Shown: positions 1 to 8,722, counted from the stretch's first letter. The stretch is DNA of 21,623 nt from UBA6624 sp964517115 [NCBI: uncultured bacterium] (GCA_964517115.1 CAZFBE010000015.1:1-21623), one strand, 5' to 3'. Translations and numbers: made by a program. The notes: generated from the sequence alone by a model not told the origin.

Positions 1-3000
1 TCCATTCCCCAGTATGCCAATCCCACAATATGTCCTCTGTATTTTGTAAAGCACAACTCCCTGAAGAAGCTCCATTTCTACAGTCTCCAGTTGAATAAAG
101 CTGAATGTCATTGAAAAACTGCTCTACAAAACTCCCTCCATGCAAATCAACACCATTCGGTAGCCATGAAAACAATGTTCCATGTGAGGATATATCTGAA
201 AAAGGTTCATTGGGGTCTGAATGGTAATATTCTCTATAGGAAAGTATTGAAGCTATTGCTGAAGGTAGAGAGCTACAAGATCCATTAAAAATATCATTTC
301 CCATTCCGCTTTGAAAATCACAGCCTTTTGCAAAAGATGCGTGAAGGACATCAAATGCTGCTGTATTTAAATTAACTCTGCCCCTAAGCCTTAAAGGCCT
401 CCATTCCAAAGGGCTAATTCCAATTTCTGTAGATGGATCAGAAATCACACAGTCCGCAACATCGTAGCCTCCATCATTTCTTCCATCTGCCTCCCACCAA
501 CCTCCAAAATTAGAGTTTAGATTCAATGCATCTAAAGATCCACTTCCGACAACATTGTCCCAAGGGTCTGTAGTTCCATTTGAAGACCCAACAACAGGAT
601 CAAAGAAATCATCTGAAATTAAACATGGTTCATTGATATGGGGGTCATCAAAATAAGTAGAGTAAGGGCTGTCAAAAAATGCAATAGAACTGATTAAGTG
701 AAGAATGAGGGAGTCATCTCTTCTGTCAATAAAAGATTGAGTTGATGTTCCCAAGCCCTGATTTTTGCTGTCTATCCCCAATGGATCATAGATTGGCCAA
801 CCAGAATTAGGCATGGTGGCTCCAAAATCAAAATCATCATAAGGCGGGTCTTCACTGTAGAAAGTAGGCCTATTGTTTGGAATCCAAACAGCAGGCATAA
901 CATTCATTTTCTCGATATTTAAATCAATATTTCTATTGCTTTCTCCTGATCGCTGTACAAAAATTCCGGTTACCAAGTCAGGAAATTCATCTCCATCAAG
1001 AGAAGAAAGTCCACAACTTGGACTTGTATTCGATCCAACATCTCCAGGATCCCAAAAAGGACCTACTAACTCTGGATAAGGAATAAGAAGAGATCCAAGC
1101 ATGCTCTTGACATTCCCTATAGGCATACCTAAGTCAGCCGGACCATGATATCTTGCATGTCTTTCTGACAGCATTACCTGGGGGTTTGTTATTGCCGAAG
1201 AATCATCAAGGTAAAATTCTGGAGACATATCCCTACAATCGTCTTCATCATCAAAATATCTATAAAAATATTGCCATGCAGCCCAATGGCCAACAATCTT
1301 TCGAGAAATCAATTCAGGAAAATCACTTTCAATTTCAGTTCTCCAAATATTTTTTAAAGAACCACTGTCGTAAAAAAAGTCTCTGAATGCATCTTCCAGC
1401 TCTACCCTTTTTTCTTCCAATTCAGACTTAACGTTGCCATTCCAAAAACAGTTAACAAACCAATAGAACTCCTCAGGCCACATTGAATTCCGCAAGTCGC
1501 TTGAAGAGAATCCTGAAGGCGCGTTTTCTCTACCTAAAACAGAAAAATAATTTTCTATATCATCTATTGTTGGAAATTTTGCAGAACATCCCGAAGAAAC
1601 CCAATCAGCAGAATCCATGTTGATAACAGAACTCATAAGGTTTGCAATTGGGTCTGATGGAGATCCCGTTGGCCATTCTTTTGGAGTTTGCCATAAGTCA
1701 ATCTTATAAGCTTCACCACGACAAAATTCATCACCAGAAACACCGTTGTGAACACATTTAATCACAGGGTCTTTTATCTCTGGGGAAGGATAAGAGTCAG
1801 CTGGCAGTGCAGGTCTTAAAAAATATCTTGGATCTTTGTCAACAGTTAAAGTTTCTCCAAGAGTGCTTCTCTCCTTTGGAACAGAATGTAAAGAAATTCG
1901 ACTCTGTAAATCTTTCCAATTTTCATCATTAATCTTGAATGATTCATTGGCATCACCCTTCATCTTTACTAAATCAACATCAAGAATGTCTTTAAGAGTT
2001 GATGGCCATTTGTTTGGTGTCTCAAAACCCAAACCAAATCTTTCACCATCAGGGCAGTTTCCCTTGGGACAAATAGACCCTGGAAGAGAAGAAATGTCTC
2101 CAACATCATTAAAACCTATGTAAGAAATAATAGCTGCAGCATGTCCTGTGTTGTAATCAGCCCTATCAAATGGAGCCAATAATGAAATTATGCCCCTTTG
2201 TGAAAGGTGAGAAAATTCTCCTCTTTGGCTTGTGTTGGAACCTGTTATCCTTGGCATAAAGGTAGTTTCAGGAGCAACCTGAAAATTCGTTCCTAGATTT
2301 CCTAAAGACTCTAAAAGCATTGGGTTATTAAACATTGGATCATCTGGATTGTGTAAAAAACCATAAATTGGAAATCTTGCACCTTCGTCAGAAACAACAA
2401 CTTCATATCCTCCGTCAGCTTCTGCATTTTGTGAAGAATAAATTGGCATACATGTTCTTGGATCAAACATGACATACGAATCAGGCATGCTGGGTAAACC
2501 AAAATTTATCCTGGATTCAGTTTCATTTTCATAAGATTTATCTAGTTGAAGAGGATAGCTTAATCCAGATGAACTTAAAAAAAGATCACGAACAAAAAAT
2601 TCATCTTGACTTGGATTACATGTTGTTGTTTGAGATTTAAGTCTGTCAGCATAGGGGTTGAAAAGTTCCGCTCCCAATGATGGGAAATTACTTGGAGTGT
2701 GGGCAGTTGCTTTATCACGATCTCCAGTTACTGAATAACTGTAACTCCAATCAGAAATGAAATCATTATTCCTTAACTGAGAAGGGTTGTAGGAATTGTT
2801 TGAATCATAAGGAGATCCATTCCACATCAAATCAGCATTTACAAGTTCTAAGGGAGAAGAAGAAACCGGGGAAATCTGCCCCTTCTTTCCAAAAGGCAAA
2901 AAGGGCATGACAAGACAGGGATGAGGCTCCCATGAAGATGTTGTATTTTGTGCACATCCGAATGATGGATCAAAATAATCGTACTCAGAATGCTCATATG

Positions 3001-3511
3001 AAGAGTAATCAACCAATCCTGTATTGTTATTATCCTTAAATAAAGGATAAATTGGAAGGCTTCCAGATGGGCGGTTCAATTGCGCTGTGGAAAACCCAGA
3101 ATGACTAACCAAGTCTCTAGAAAACCAAGTTTCATTGGACAAAACAGGATATTTAATCCATGGTGAAGAAAGATGATCTATTGTCGAAAATGGAAAAGCA
3201 TAACCCCACTCATCCAAAGTCAAATCACCGTCAGTATCGTCAAGTGTTCCATTCCCATCTTTATCCATTGGAAACCTAAACATTTCATGTCTAAAGAAAC
3301 CACTTTGACTTGAAGCAAAACCAAATTCTAGAATTGTTTCAGCGATATCCAATCCTGACTCAGCCATTTCTTCTGATTGTTTTCTTTCCCAATCCAAAGA
3401 TCCAAACTCTATTTCGTTTCTTGCAAAACTAAGAATGATAACAAGAGCAGGCAAAACCAAGGCGAGAAATATAAGCACCGTAACCAATGCGACACCTTTG
3501 TTTCTAATCAT
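1..3511 (-). CDS. gspK: GspK-like minor pseudopilin, very large, 3' end outside window
   Basis: I followed this frame from the ATG at 3511 to the left edge: 1170 codons without a stop, so the gene is partial at its C-terminus. It begins with a short leader, MIRNKG, then a hydrophobic segment (about residues 7-30) starting VALVTVLIF. Position 5 of the mature protein is Thr rather than Glu, as is usual for GspK, the tip pseudopilin of type II secretion. A GspK-type motif, GRVNLNTAAFDVL, lies at residues 1044-1056, where the family has its GR(V/I)NVNTA helix-hairpin-like element. Residues 83-94 (DKDGNGTLDDTD) fit an EF-hand calcium loop. The visible part has 18 cysteines. GspK is normally about 300-350 residues, so this is over three times larger. 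A GAGGG lies about 10 nt before the ATG, and the gene overlaps the stop of the gspJ-like gene by 8 bases. PilX of type IV pili is the main alternative. Confidence 0.75.
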   Translation of the reverse strand, partial: MIRNKGVALVTVLIFLALVLPALVIILSFARNEIEFGSLDWERKQSEEMAESGLDIAETILEFGFASSQSGFFRHEMFRFPMDKDGNGTLDDTDGDLTLDEWGYAFPFSTIDHLSSPWIKYPVLSNETWFSRDLVSHSGFSTAQLNRPSGSLPIYPLFKDNNNTGLVDYSSYEHSEYDYFDPSFGCAQNTTSSWEPHPCLVMPFLPFGKKGQISPVSSSPLELVNADLMWNGSPYDSNNSYNPSQLRNNDFISDWSYSYSVTGDRDKATAHTPSNFPSLGAELFNPYADRLKSQTTTCNPSQDEFFVRDLFLSSSGLSYPLQLDKSYENETESRINFGLPSMPDSYVMFDPRTCMPIYSSQNAEADGGYEVVVSDEGARFPIYGFLHNPDDPMFNNPMLLESLGNLGTNFQVAPETTFMPRITGSNTSQRGEFSHLSQRGIISLLAPFDRADYNTGHAAAIISYIGFNDVGDISSLPGSICPKGNCPDGERFGLGFETPNKWPSTLKDILDVDLVKMKGDANESFKINDENWKDLQSRISLHSVPKERSTLGETLTVDKDPRYFLRPALPADSYPSPEIKDPVIKCVHNGVSGDEFCRGEAYKIDLWQTPKEWPTGSPSDPIANLMSSVINMDSADWVSSGCSAKFPTIDDIENYFSVLGRENAPSGFSSSDLRNSMWPEEFYWFVNCFWNGNVKSELEEKRVELEDAFRDFFYDSGSLKNIWRTEIESDFPELISRKIVGHWAAWQYFYRYFDDEDDCRDMSPEFYLDDSSAITNPQVMLSERHARYHGPADLGMPIGNVKSMLGSLLIPYPELVGPFWDPGDVGSNTSPSCGLSSLDGDEFPDLVTGIFVQRSGESNRNIDLNIEKMNVMPAVWIPNNRPTFYSEDPPYDDFDFGATMPNSGWPIYDPLGIDSKNQGLGTSTQSFIDRRDDSLILHLISSIAFFDSPYSTYFDDPHINEPCLISDDFFDPVVGSSNGTTDPWDNVVGSGSLDALNLNSNFGGWWEADGRNDGGYDVADCVISDPSTEIGISPLEWRPLRLRGRVNLNTAAFDVLHASFAKGCDFQSGMGNDIFNGSCSSLPSAIASILSYREYYHSDPNEPFSDISSHGTLFSWLPNGVDLHGGSFVEQFFNDIQLYSTGDCRNGASSGSCALQNTEDILWDWHTGEW

Positions 3512-5012
3512 ATAAATTAACCCTCTGTCTTAATTGAACAAAATTGCTAGGATTGTAAATTTCAGGATTCAAACTCTGGATTCTTAAAAAATTCAATCTT
3601 GCCAACTCTCCAGGTTTTCCTGATGTTATGCTAAATAATTTACCATCTTCCATAGAACCTCTTAAAACTGAAATAATGTCGTCACTTGCTGTCATTATGT
3701 ACACTTCGACAGCATCTACACTATCCAAAGCTGTTATTGGAGGGCTAATAGGATTGTTATCACTGGGGTCTCTGTCAAACCAATAATAATATTGATTCCC
3801 AGCATTGATTTCATTTGCACCATTAAAAAGTTTGAATCTTATATCCACAATACCATCAGAAACAGGAGTTTCAATTGTCCTAAGGCACTCATCTTCAATC
3901 TCTTCATTTGGGTTCCCATCACGATCAAGATCCATGTTTAAAATAGGATCAGAATAAAATCTAGATTCCCTCTTGTAAAGAACAAAGTCTGAAGAAAGAT
4001 GAGAGTAGTTAGATGGATCACATCCACCATCAAAACTTTCACTTAAAGGTATAGAAAATGCCTTTTCCTTCCAGGTATGAGCAAAAGTTATTACCCTGTG
4101 TTTCAATTGTTCAATATTCACATTCGTATTTAAAGAACCGCTTAGGTTGGGAGTGTTTGAAGATTCATCAGAAGAGTATTTTGGGCTTTTTGTTTTAAAA
4201 ACAAGAGTTCTCAAAAATGCCTCTTGCCCTGAAACGGTGCCGTCGCCATCTAAATCCTCTCTAGAAGTAATATAAGGATTTAATCTGTAGGTGCTTGTAA
4301 AACCACCTGAAGAATCTTCAGAACACATCTCCCCAAAAAGATCGCTCCAGGAAGGCTTAAGCCCTTCGACTTCAGCTCTCCACAACTCAAAAGGATCGCT
4401 TTCTGCCATCCGATCATCAGGGTTTAAATTTCTATCATTTAAACCAATTGGACAACTTGATCCATTGCAAGATATGGATGAAAACTCATTTGGCATTGCC
4501 AAAACCCCTTCAGCAATATACTGATTACAAGAAGCTGGAGCATCAGTGCTTCCTGCCCCCTCAGAAAATCTTCTTGTCCAGGTTGGATCTGGATCCAAAA
4601 CCTCCCAAGGCTCTATATAGCAATTTAAATTTAAATCTTGATTAAACAATTTTGAATTTGGATATGGGGCATTTGAAAAATTTGGATCTAGTGGATTAAG
4701 TTCCAAATAAATATCACATCCTGCAGAAGCTGTGCTGTTTAAACCATTTAGATACTGAGCTCTTGATTTTTTTATTCTTGGAATATGAAAATCAACAAAA
4801 CCCAAATCTGCAACATTGCTTAGTTCAGAAACAACTTGATCCATTGCAACCCTTGCACGATTCGATGAGTTTGCCTGTCCAGTAACAACTCTTAAAGTTT
4901 TAAAAGTTGATTCAATCACGGTCAGCAAAAGAGTCATAACAACAGAGAGTATCGCTATCGATACTAACAGTTCAGTCATTGTGAAACCAGCTCTTGTGCT
5001 TTTTAACTTCAT
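3504..5012 (-). CDS. gspJ: GspJ/PilW-like minor pseudopilin, enlarged (502 aa)
   Basis: The leader MKLKSTRAG is followed by FTMTELLVSIAILSVV: a prepilin cleavage site with Glu5 and a membrane helix. The next stretch, with NRARVAMDQVVSELSNVA at residues 51-68, looks like the GspJ/PilW helix. The periplasmic part then extends to 502 residues, against roughly 200 for ordinary GspJ. It contains two EF-hand-like loops (DLDGDGTVSGQE at 253-264; DLDRDGNPNEEIE at 361-373) and eight cysteines, suggesting calcium binding and disulfides. The product would be cut by the prepilin peptidase encoded upstream and join the pseudopilus tip with the I, H and K homologues. An AGG sits 6 nt before the ATG; the gspG-like stop is 7 nt upstream. 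Assignment to J rather than PilW rests on gene order next to the GspK-like gene. Confidence 0.75.
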   Translation of the reverse strand: MKLKSTRAGFTMTELLVSIAILSVVMTLLLTVIESTFKTLRVVTGQANSSNRARVAMDQVVSELSNVADLGFVDFHIPRIKKSRAQYLNGLNSTASAGCDIYLELNPLDPNFSNAPYPNSKLFNQDLNLNCYIEPWEVLDPDPTWTRRFSEGAGSTDAPASCNQYIAEGVLAMPNEFSSISCNGSSCPIGLNDRNLNPDDRMAESDPFELWRAEVEGLKPSWSDLFGEMCSEDSSGGFTSTYRLNPYITSREDLDGDGTVSGQEAFLRTLVFKTKSPKYSSDESSNTPNLSGSLNTNVNIEQLKHRVITFAHTWKEKAFSIPLSESFDGGCDPSNYSHLSSDFVLYKRESRFYSDPILNMDLDRDGNPNEEIEDECLRTIETPVSDGIVDIRFKLFNGANEINAGNQYYYWFDRDPSDNNPISPPITALDSVDAVEVYIMTASDDIISVLRGSMEDGKLFSITSGKPGELARLNFLRIQSLNPEIYNPSNFVQLRQRVNLYD

Positions 5013-5019
5013 TGAAAAC

Positions 5020-6120
5020 CTATTCGCTAAACGCTTGCTCCGTATAAGCAGTTCCTTCTAAAAGAATTCCCCCTCTAAGGCTTTCCAAAGCTCTGTTTTC
5101 ATATTCAGTTGGATTGCAGTTAAGAAAGGATGCTGTTGATGCAGGGTCAATCCTCCCTAGAGGTTGTTGAAACTTCAAACCACAATTGTTTCCTGAAGAC
5201 AATGCTTCTACATCAAAGATATCAGACTTCCATGCAGATTCTGATCCGTATCCAATAATCCAATAATTCTCAACAAAAGCCATATATTCTCCATTTGCTA
5301 GATTTCCGCTTGCATCTACATAAGCTCTTCTGTCAACAGGATCTAGTGGAATATATGAAAAATCACCTCTCGGATAAAGATCTGGGCTTTCTTCCCAGGA
5401 ATTATTATCATCTCCAGTAACAGCATCACAAACAGCTGGAGTTGAAGTACTTGGGTCATCCCAACCATAAGAAAGTCTTCCATCAACAGTGTTGTAACTT
5501 TCATAACTGTACCAAGTTCCTCCACCGGCAAAAGATTCAGCATCACCAGCAGGTTTTGATAAACATGTTCCTATGAAATCTGGACCACCCGTACCAGAAA
5601 CAGGCAATATCGCAACCACGAATATGTTATGCATTCCCCTCTTAACACTTGAATTTCCAGCTTTTGCACTGCTGAAAGGGTTTGTTGGATACTCATCCAA
5701 AACCCCTTCTAAATACAGTCTGTCCCACCTCCAGTAGTCATCAAGATACTTATCTTGAGTTGGAGTGGCATCTCCGCATTTTCTTGGATCAACCATGCAA
5801 TCCATCCTTCCCCCGACAACACCACTTGAAACAACCTCATTACCATCTGGAACAGAAACTCCAGACCTTCCTGAAATCCCAAGCATATTTGCTTGCAGTG
5901 ACTGTGTTCCACTAGGGTCATAAGCAACGCCTGGATACCATCCAGAATTTCCAGCAGAAAAAGAACTCAGTGCAATCTCTATGTCATGAACGCCTGCTTT
6001 CACCTGAGCTTCCTTTGCTTTGTTCCTTGCTTTTGTAACACTTGGAACAACCAATGTGATCAATATTCCGATTATGACTATAACTACCAATAATTCAGTC
6101 AATGTAAAACCTCTCTTCAT
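5020..6120 (-). CDS. gspG: GspG-like pseudopilin, enlarged (366 aa)
   Basis: The frame is open upstream to 6237, but I place the start at the ATG at 6120. It follows a strong GGAGG and leaves a four-residue leader, MKRG, directly before FTLTELLVVIVIIGIL, the textbook type IV prepilin/pseudopilin N-terminus with Glu5. The helix continues through PSVTKARNKAKEAQVKAGVHDIEIAL, as in major pseudopilins. A later segment (YLDDYWRWDRLYLEGVLDEYPTNPFS region) resembles the GspG part that precedes the C-terminal calcium site. The protein is 366 residues where GspG is usually about 140, and has six cysteines. A true major subunit of this size would be unusual, so it may be an extra minor pseudopilin. It lies 16 nt after the gspI-like stop and 7 nt before gspJ, in an H-I-G-J-K order. 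Confidence 0.7.
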   Translation of the reverse strand: MKRGFTLTELLVVIVIIGILITLVVPSVTKARNKAKEAQVKAGVHDIEIALSSFSAGNSGWYPGVAYDPSGTQSLQANMLGISGRSGVSVPDGNEVVSSGVVGGRMDCMVDPRKCGDATPTQDKYLDDYWRWDRLYLEGVLDEYPTNPFSSAKAGNSSVKRGMHNIFVVAILPVSGTGGPDFIGTCLSKPAGDAESFAGGGTWYSYESYNTVDGRLSYGWDDPSTSTPAVCDAVTGDDNNSWEESPDLYPRGDFSYIPLDPVDRRAYVDASGNLANGEYMAFVENYWIIGYGSESAWKSDIFDVEALSSGNNCGLKFQQPLGRIDPASTASFLNCNPTEYENRALESLRGGILLEGTAYTEQAFSE

Positions 6121-6128
6121 TTTTAAAA

Positions 6129-6133
6129 CCTCC
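6129..6133 (-). promoter_or_regulatory. Ribosome binding site of the gspG-like gene
   Basis: GGAGG on the minus strand ends 8 nt before the ATG at 6120. It overlaps an earlier in-frame ATG (6135), which therefore cannot use it. This decides the start and fixes the leader as MKRG rather than a 43-residue one. Confidence 0.75.
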
Positions 6134-6136
6134 ATA

Positions 6137-7585
6137 TTACGAATCCTTAAACCAACATTCTTCAAAAATATTTGAAGTATTTGTTGGATCCCCATCATGT
6201 AAAGACCAAGATAATCTGCTTGTTTTTGCTTGATCAAGCACCTGTACCATTAAATCGCATGGATCTTGGTCTGGGTCAGGGATAAATCTCCTTAGTTCAA
6301 TACCTTTATTTAAGGAAACTTTATTTCTCAAATTAATATTTGAATCGCCTGCACTCAATTGTTTACGTATACTTGCAATCGGATCAGAACATCTTGAAAA
6401 TACCCCTTGGGTTGCAGGATTGTTATTTGAAGAGCATCCTTCTCCAGCTCTCCAAACAACAGAGACTCTAACCAAGCGTCCCAAAACCCCTTCAGAAGAT
6501 CTGTAATACCTTGCATCTTGGGGATCAATCACTTCTGTCAAATCCCTACCTCCTCCTGGAAAATAAACAGTTGCAACCTGTGTTTCTCGTCTGAATTTCT
6601 GGAAGGTATCTAAAGAACTTGAAATCTTAGATGAGATAGATGTTGTTGACTTGTTTGGATTCAACGCACATTCATTTCTGTTATCATCCGTAGGGTCAGG
6701 ATTAGCTCTGCTGACACCACTTGCAGCAATCATTCTCCAGTATTGACCATACCCCGGCCAAGCAATGTTATCAGAGTATGTTTCGTTGTCAAATGGGCTT
6801 GCCAAATAACCAAAATCAAGCCAATTTCTTCCAACATGTGAGTCAATAGCTCCAAAACAAGTAAAGTCAGAAGATTCTTCAAAATAAGCCTTGTCAACAA
6901 TTTCTCCAAAATCTTCAATTCCATCAATCCTTGGACAATCTCCTTCAAAATTTGTATTACATGTATTCATGTTATTAAATCTAAAAGATTCGGGATGCAG
7001 CTCCGGCATGTAAATTGCCAATGCATCTATGGGATCCATTCTTGCTGCAAACATTGCCATTGCAACCCTGTATTTTTCATCAGATAAGTCAAGCCCTTGC
7101 ATGTCAACTAAGTTATTAGGATTATGCGGATCAATACAAACATGCATGTTGTCATTTAGATAACCGTCCTCAACCTCAGAACCAATTGCATTTTGATTAT
7201 CGCAACCATAACGAGAAGGATTCATATATAAAGCTGTTTCCCCAGACTGTGCTTGCAATTGACCTCTGTACCAAACTCCTGATAAATAATTACTTAACTC
7301 AGGATCATTAGAAATGTCGACTTGGTCATCTGTCAATCTGCTTCCTCCCTCAAAGTCAAAAGGAATTCCCCCAGGATAAAAATCTTGTGTACCTAGGTGG
7401 TTTTCCAAAGCACTCATGCGTTCTTCAGCTAGATTTAATGCTTGATTCATTGATTGGCTCTGTTCGCTTCTGTTTACTGTTTTCCCTATAGCTGTCAAAA
7501 TTGGAAGCAAGACAAGAATCAAAATACTTATACCCACAAGTAATTCAACAAGAGTAAAACCTAATTTTTTAATTCTCATCTCCAT
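6137..7585 (-). CDS. gspI: GspI/PilV-like minor pseudopilin, enlarged (482 aa)
   Basis: The leader MEMRIKKLG precedes FTLVELLVGISILILVLLPIL, a prepilin cleavage site with Glu5 and membrane helix. The following helix, with NQALNLAEERMSALE, matches the GspI/PilV pattern of a conserved N-terminal helix in which (A)xxLAxERM is typical. Beyond about residue 65 I recognise no domain. The protein is 482 residues against about 120-130 for GspI and has ten cysteines spread through the passenger region, suggesting a disulfide-stabilised periplasmic domain. The gene overlaps the end of the gspH-like gene by 10 bases; a second in-frame ATG at 7579 would give an ATGA overlap, but the RBS favours 7585. Expected partners are the J and K homologues at the pseudopilus tip. 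Confidence 0.72.
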   Translation of the reverse strand: MEMRIKKLGFTLVELLVGISILILVLLPILTAIGKTVNRSEQSQSMNQALNLAEERMSALENHLGTQDFYPGGIPFDFEGGSRLTDDQVDISNDPELSNYLSGVWYRGQLQAQSGETALYMNPSRYGCDNQNAIGSEVEDGYLNDNMHVCIDPHNPNNLVDMQGLDLSDEKYRVAMAMFAARMDPIDALAIYMPELHPESFRFNNMNTCNTNFEGDCPRIDGIEDFGEIVDKAYFEESSDFTCFGAIDSHVGRNWLDFGYLASPFDNETYSDNIAWPGYGQYWRMIAASGVSRANPDPTDDNRNECALNPNKSTTSISSKISSSLDTFQKFRRETQVATVYFPGGGRDLTEVIDPQDARYYRSSEGVLGRLVRVSVVWRAGEGCSSNNNPATQGVFSRCSDPIASIRKQLSAGDSNINLRNKVSLNKGIELRRFIPDPDQDPCDLMVQVLDQAKTSRLSWSLHDGDPTNTSNIFEECWFKDS

Positions 7586-8604
7586 CCCGGACCTCTATCA
7601 AACTCCAAAGACCATTGAGCATCAACATTTTGAACACTGCATGAAGACTGTCTATTGGGATCCATGTAATCTGAAGGAGCAGACTCTGTAACCCTAACAC
7701 CACCACTAGCAAGCATCAATTGGACGGTTCTTCCATTCGACCTGCTCTGTAAATTTGCCTCCATTGCACACTTGAAACGAGATGCATTATCAACCATTTT
7801 GTTTGAAAGGTTTAAAATTCTTTCTGAAAAATATTCAGGCTTCAGCATAAACGCAAATGTCAAAACCCCTGTGGAGTTTTCAGAATTGCCTTCAGGCCTT
7901 ATAACAGCATAAGAAATCAAATTTTCGTAATTTACCAAACCACTTCCGTCATAAAGGGATTGGTCAACATATGGTGCAATCAAATCAATCTCTCTCGGTA
8001 TATTCCTTATCCTTTTAAATTTTTTGCTTGATAAGACTGCTTGATATTCTGGGGTCTCAAGAAGCGCAGGGGGATCCTTGTAATCTTCTCTTACATACTC
8101 CCTTAAGGGGACTGGCAATTCATCCTCTCCAATCACGTAATCACAATCAACAAGGCTTGAAGACTGGTCTGAACCATCCAAAATACAACTATTCTCATTC
8201 AATGTGGAACCCTCGGAAAGGTCGTAAACAAGATATGGTGGGGAAAACTCAAGAGAAAAATTGTTTGGAGCTTTATGGCTAGACATGTCTAAATATTTTT
8301 TCCAATCTTTCTTCTTCCAGACCCTTATAGTATCTTCAAGAGGGAAAGGATGTCCAGTATTCTGTTGGTTGTGATAAAAACCAATTACCTCTATAACCAA
8401 CTCTTCCCCCTTTGAACTAGATTCAGAAAAAGCCCACCTCAGATCACCCAATATCTTTGTTGAATAGGAATCAAATTTTCTCCTGTGGTTTCCTTGAGAA
8501 ATTGATGGCAAACTTAGTGTTATCAGTATTCCAACAATTGCAAGAACGACTAGCATTTCTGCAAGAGTGAAACCTCTTGAAGCTCCGTGATGAAACTTTT
8601 TCAT
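7576..8604 (-). CDS. gspH: GspH/FimT-like minor pseudopilin, enlarged (342 aa)
   Basis: The leader MKKFHHGASRG is followed by FTLAEMLVVLAIVGILITLSLP, a prepilin N-terminus with Glu5; the rest of the GspH/FimT fold is only assumed. I chose the ATG at 8604. The frame is open to a TTG at 8634, which would lengthen the leader to 21 residues, but its AGG lies only one base away. Neither start has a good Shine-Dalgarno sequence. The protein is 342 residues, about twice a usual GspH, and has four cysteines. It is first in the pseudopilin run and follows the 118-bp gap with the palindrome and candidate promoter, so it probably heads its own transcription unit. FimT of type IV pili is the main alternative identity. 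Confidence 0.7.
   Translation of the reverse strand: MKKFHHGASRGFTLAEMLVVLAIVGILITLSLPSISQGNHRRKFDSYSTKILGDLRWAFSESSSKGEELVIEVIGFYHNQQNTGHPFPLEDTIRVWKKKDWKKYLDMSSHKAPNNFSLEFSPPYLVYDLSEGSTLNENSCILDGSDQSSSLVDCDYVIGEDELPVPLREYVREDYKDPPALLETPEYQAVLSSKKFKRIRNIPREIDLIAPYVDQSLYDGSGLVNYENLISYAVIRPEGNSENSTGVLTFAFMLKPEYFSERILNLSNKMVDNASRFKCAMEANLQSRSNGRTVQLMLASGGVRVTESAPSDYMDPNRQSSCSVQNVDAQWSLEFDRGPGWR
7591..7596 (-). promoter_or_regulatory. Ribosome binding site of the gspI-like gene
   Basis: AGAGGT on the minus strand stands 5 nt before the ATG at 7585, inside the end of the gspH-like gene. It supports 7585 over the alternative ATG at 7579. Confidence 0.55.
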
Positions 8605-8642
8605 TTTTTTTACAATACGAACAAATTCATTCAAACCTATAG

Positions 8643-8648
8643 AGTATA
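8643..8648 (-). promoter_or_regulatory. Candidate -10 box upstream of the pseudopilin genes
   Basis: TATACT on the minus strand, preceded by a TG a few bases upstream, would put transcription start near 8636 and leave about 32 nt before the ATG at 8604. No good -35 hexamer is seen at 17 bp; the weak -35 fits a promoter needing an activator. AT-richness makes chance matches common. Confidence 0.35.
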
Positions 8649-8673
8649 AAGCATATTTTGAAAAAGGAATATT

Positions 8674-8695
8674 TTTAAATACTTAAGTATTTAAA
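8674..8695. promoter_or_regulatory. Perfect 22-bp palindrome, possible operator
   Basis: The half-site TTTAAATACTT is followed immediately by its exact reverse complement, with no spacer, giving 11 + 11 bp. Relative to the candidate start near 8636 it covers about -38 to -59, a common place for an activator dimer. It has no loop and no T-tract, so a terminator is unlikely. Confidence 0.45.
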
Positions 8696-8722
8696 GAAAA
8701 AATTGATACTTTTTATAGAAAA

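Larger units (their letters stand above)
8605..8722. other. Largest intergenic gap, between prepilin peptidase and pseudopilin genes
   Basis: This 118-bp stretch is very AT-rich. It holds a perfect palindrome and a candidate -10 box, listed separately. I see no small ORF with a credible start and no GC-rich stem followed by a T-run that would suggest an intrinsic terminator for the upstream genes. Confidence 0.6.

Noticed and set aside
6121-6237. Upstream extension of the gspG-like frame to 6237 (39 more residues)
   Set aside because: It would overlap the gspI-like gene by about 100 bases and bury the prepilin cleavage site behind an atypical leader; GGAGG points to the ATG at 6120.
1-8604. 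The large pseudopilins as type IV pilus minor pilins (FimT, PilV, PilE, PilW, PilX)
   Set aside because: Not excluded, but the GRVNLNTA motif and missing Glu5 in the last protein favour GspK and hence a type II secretion-like set.
8674-8695. The palindrome as an intrinsic terminator
   Set aside because: All A/T except two G-C pairs, no loop and no following T-run on the minus strand; an operator is more plausible.
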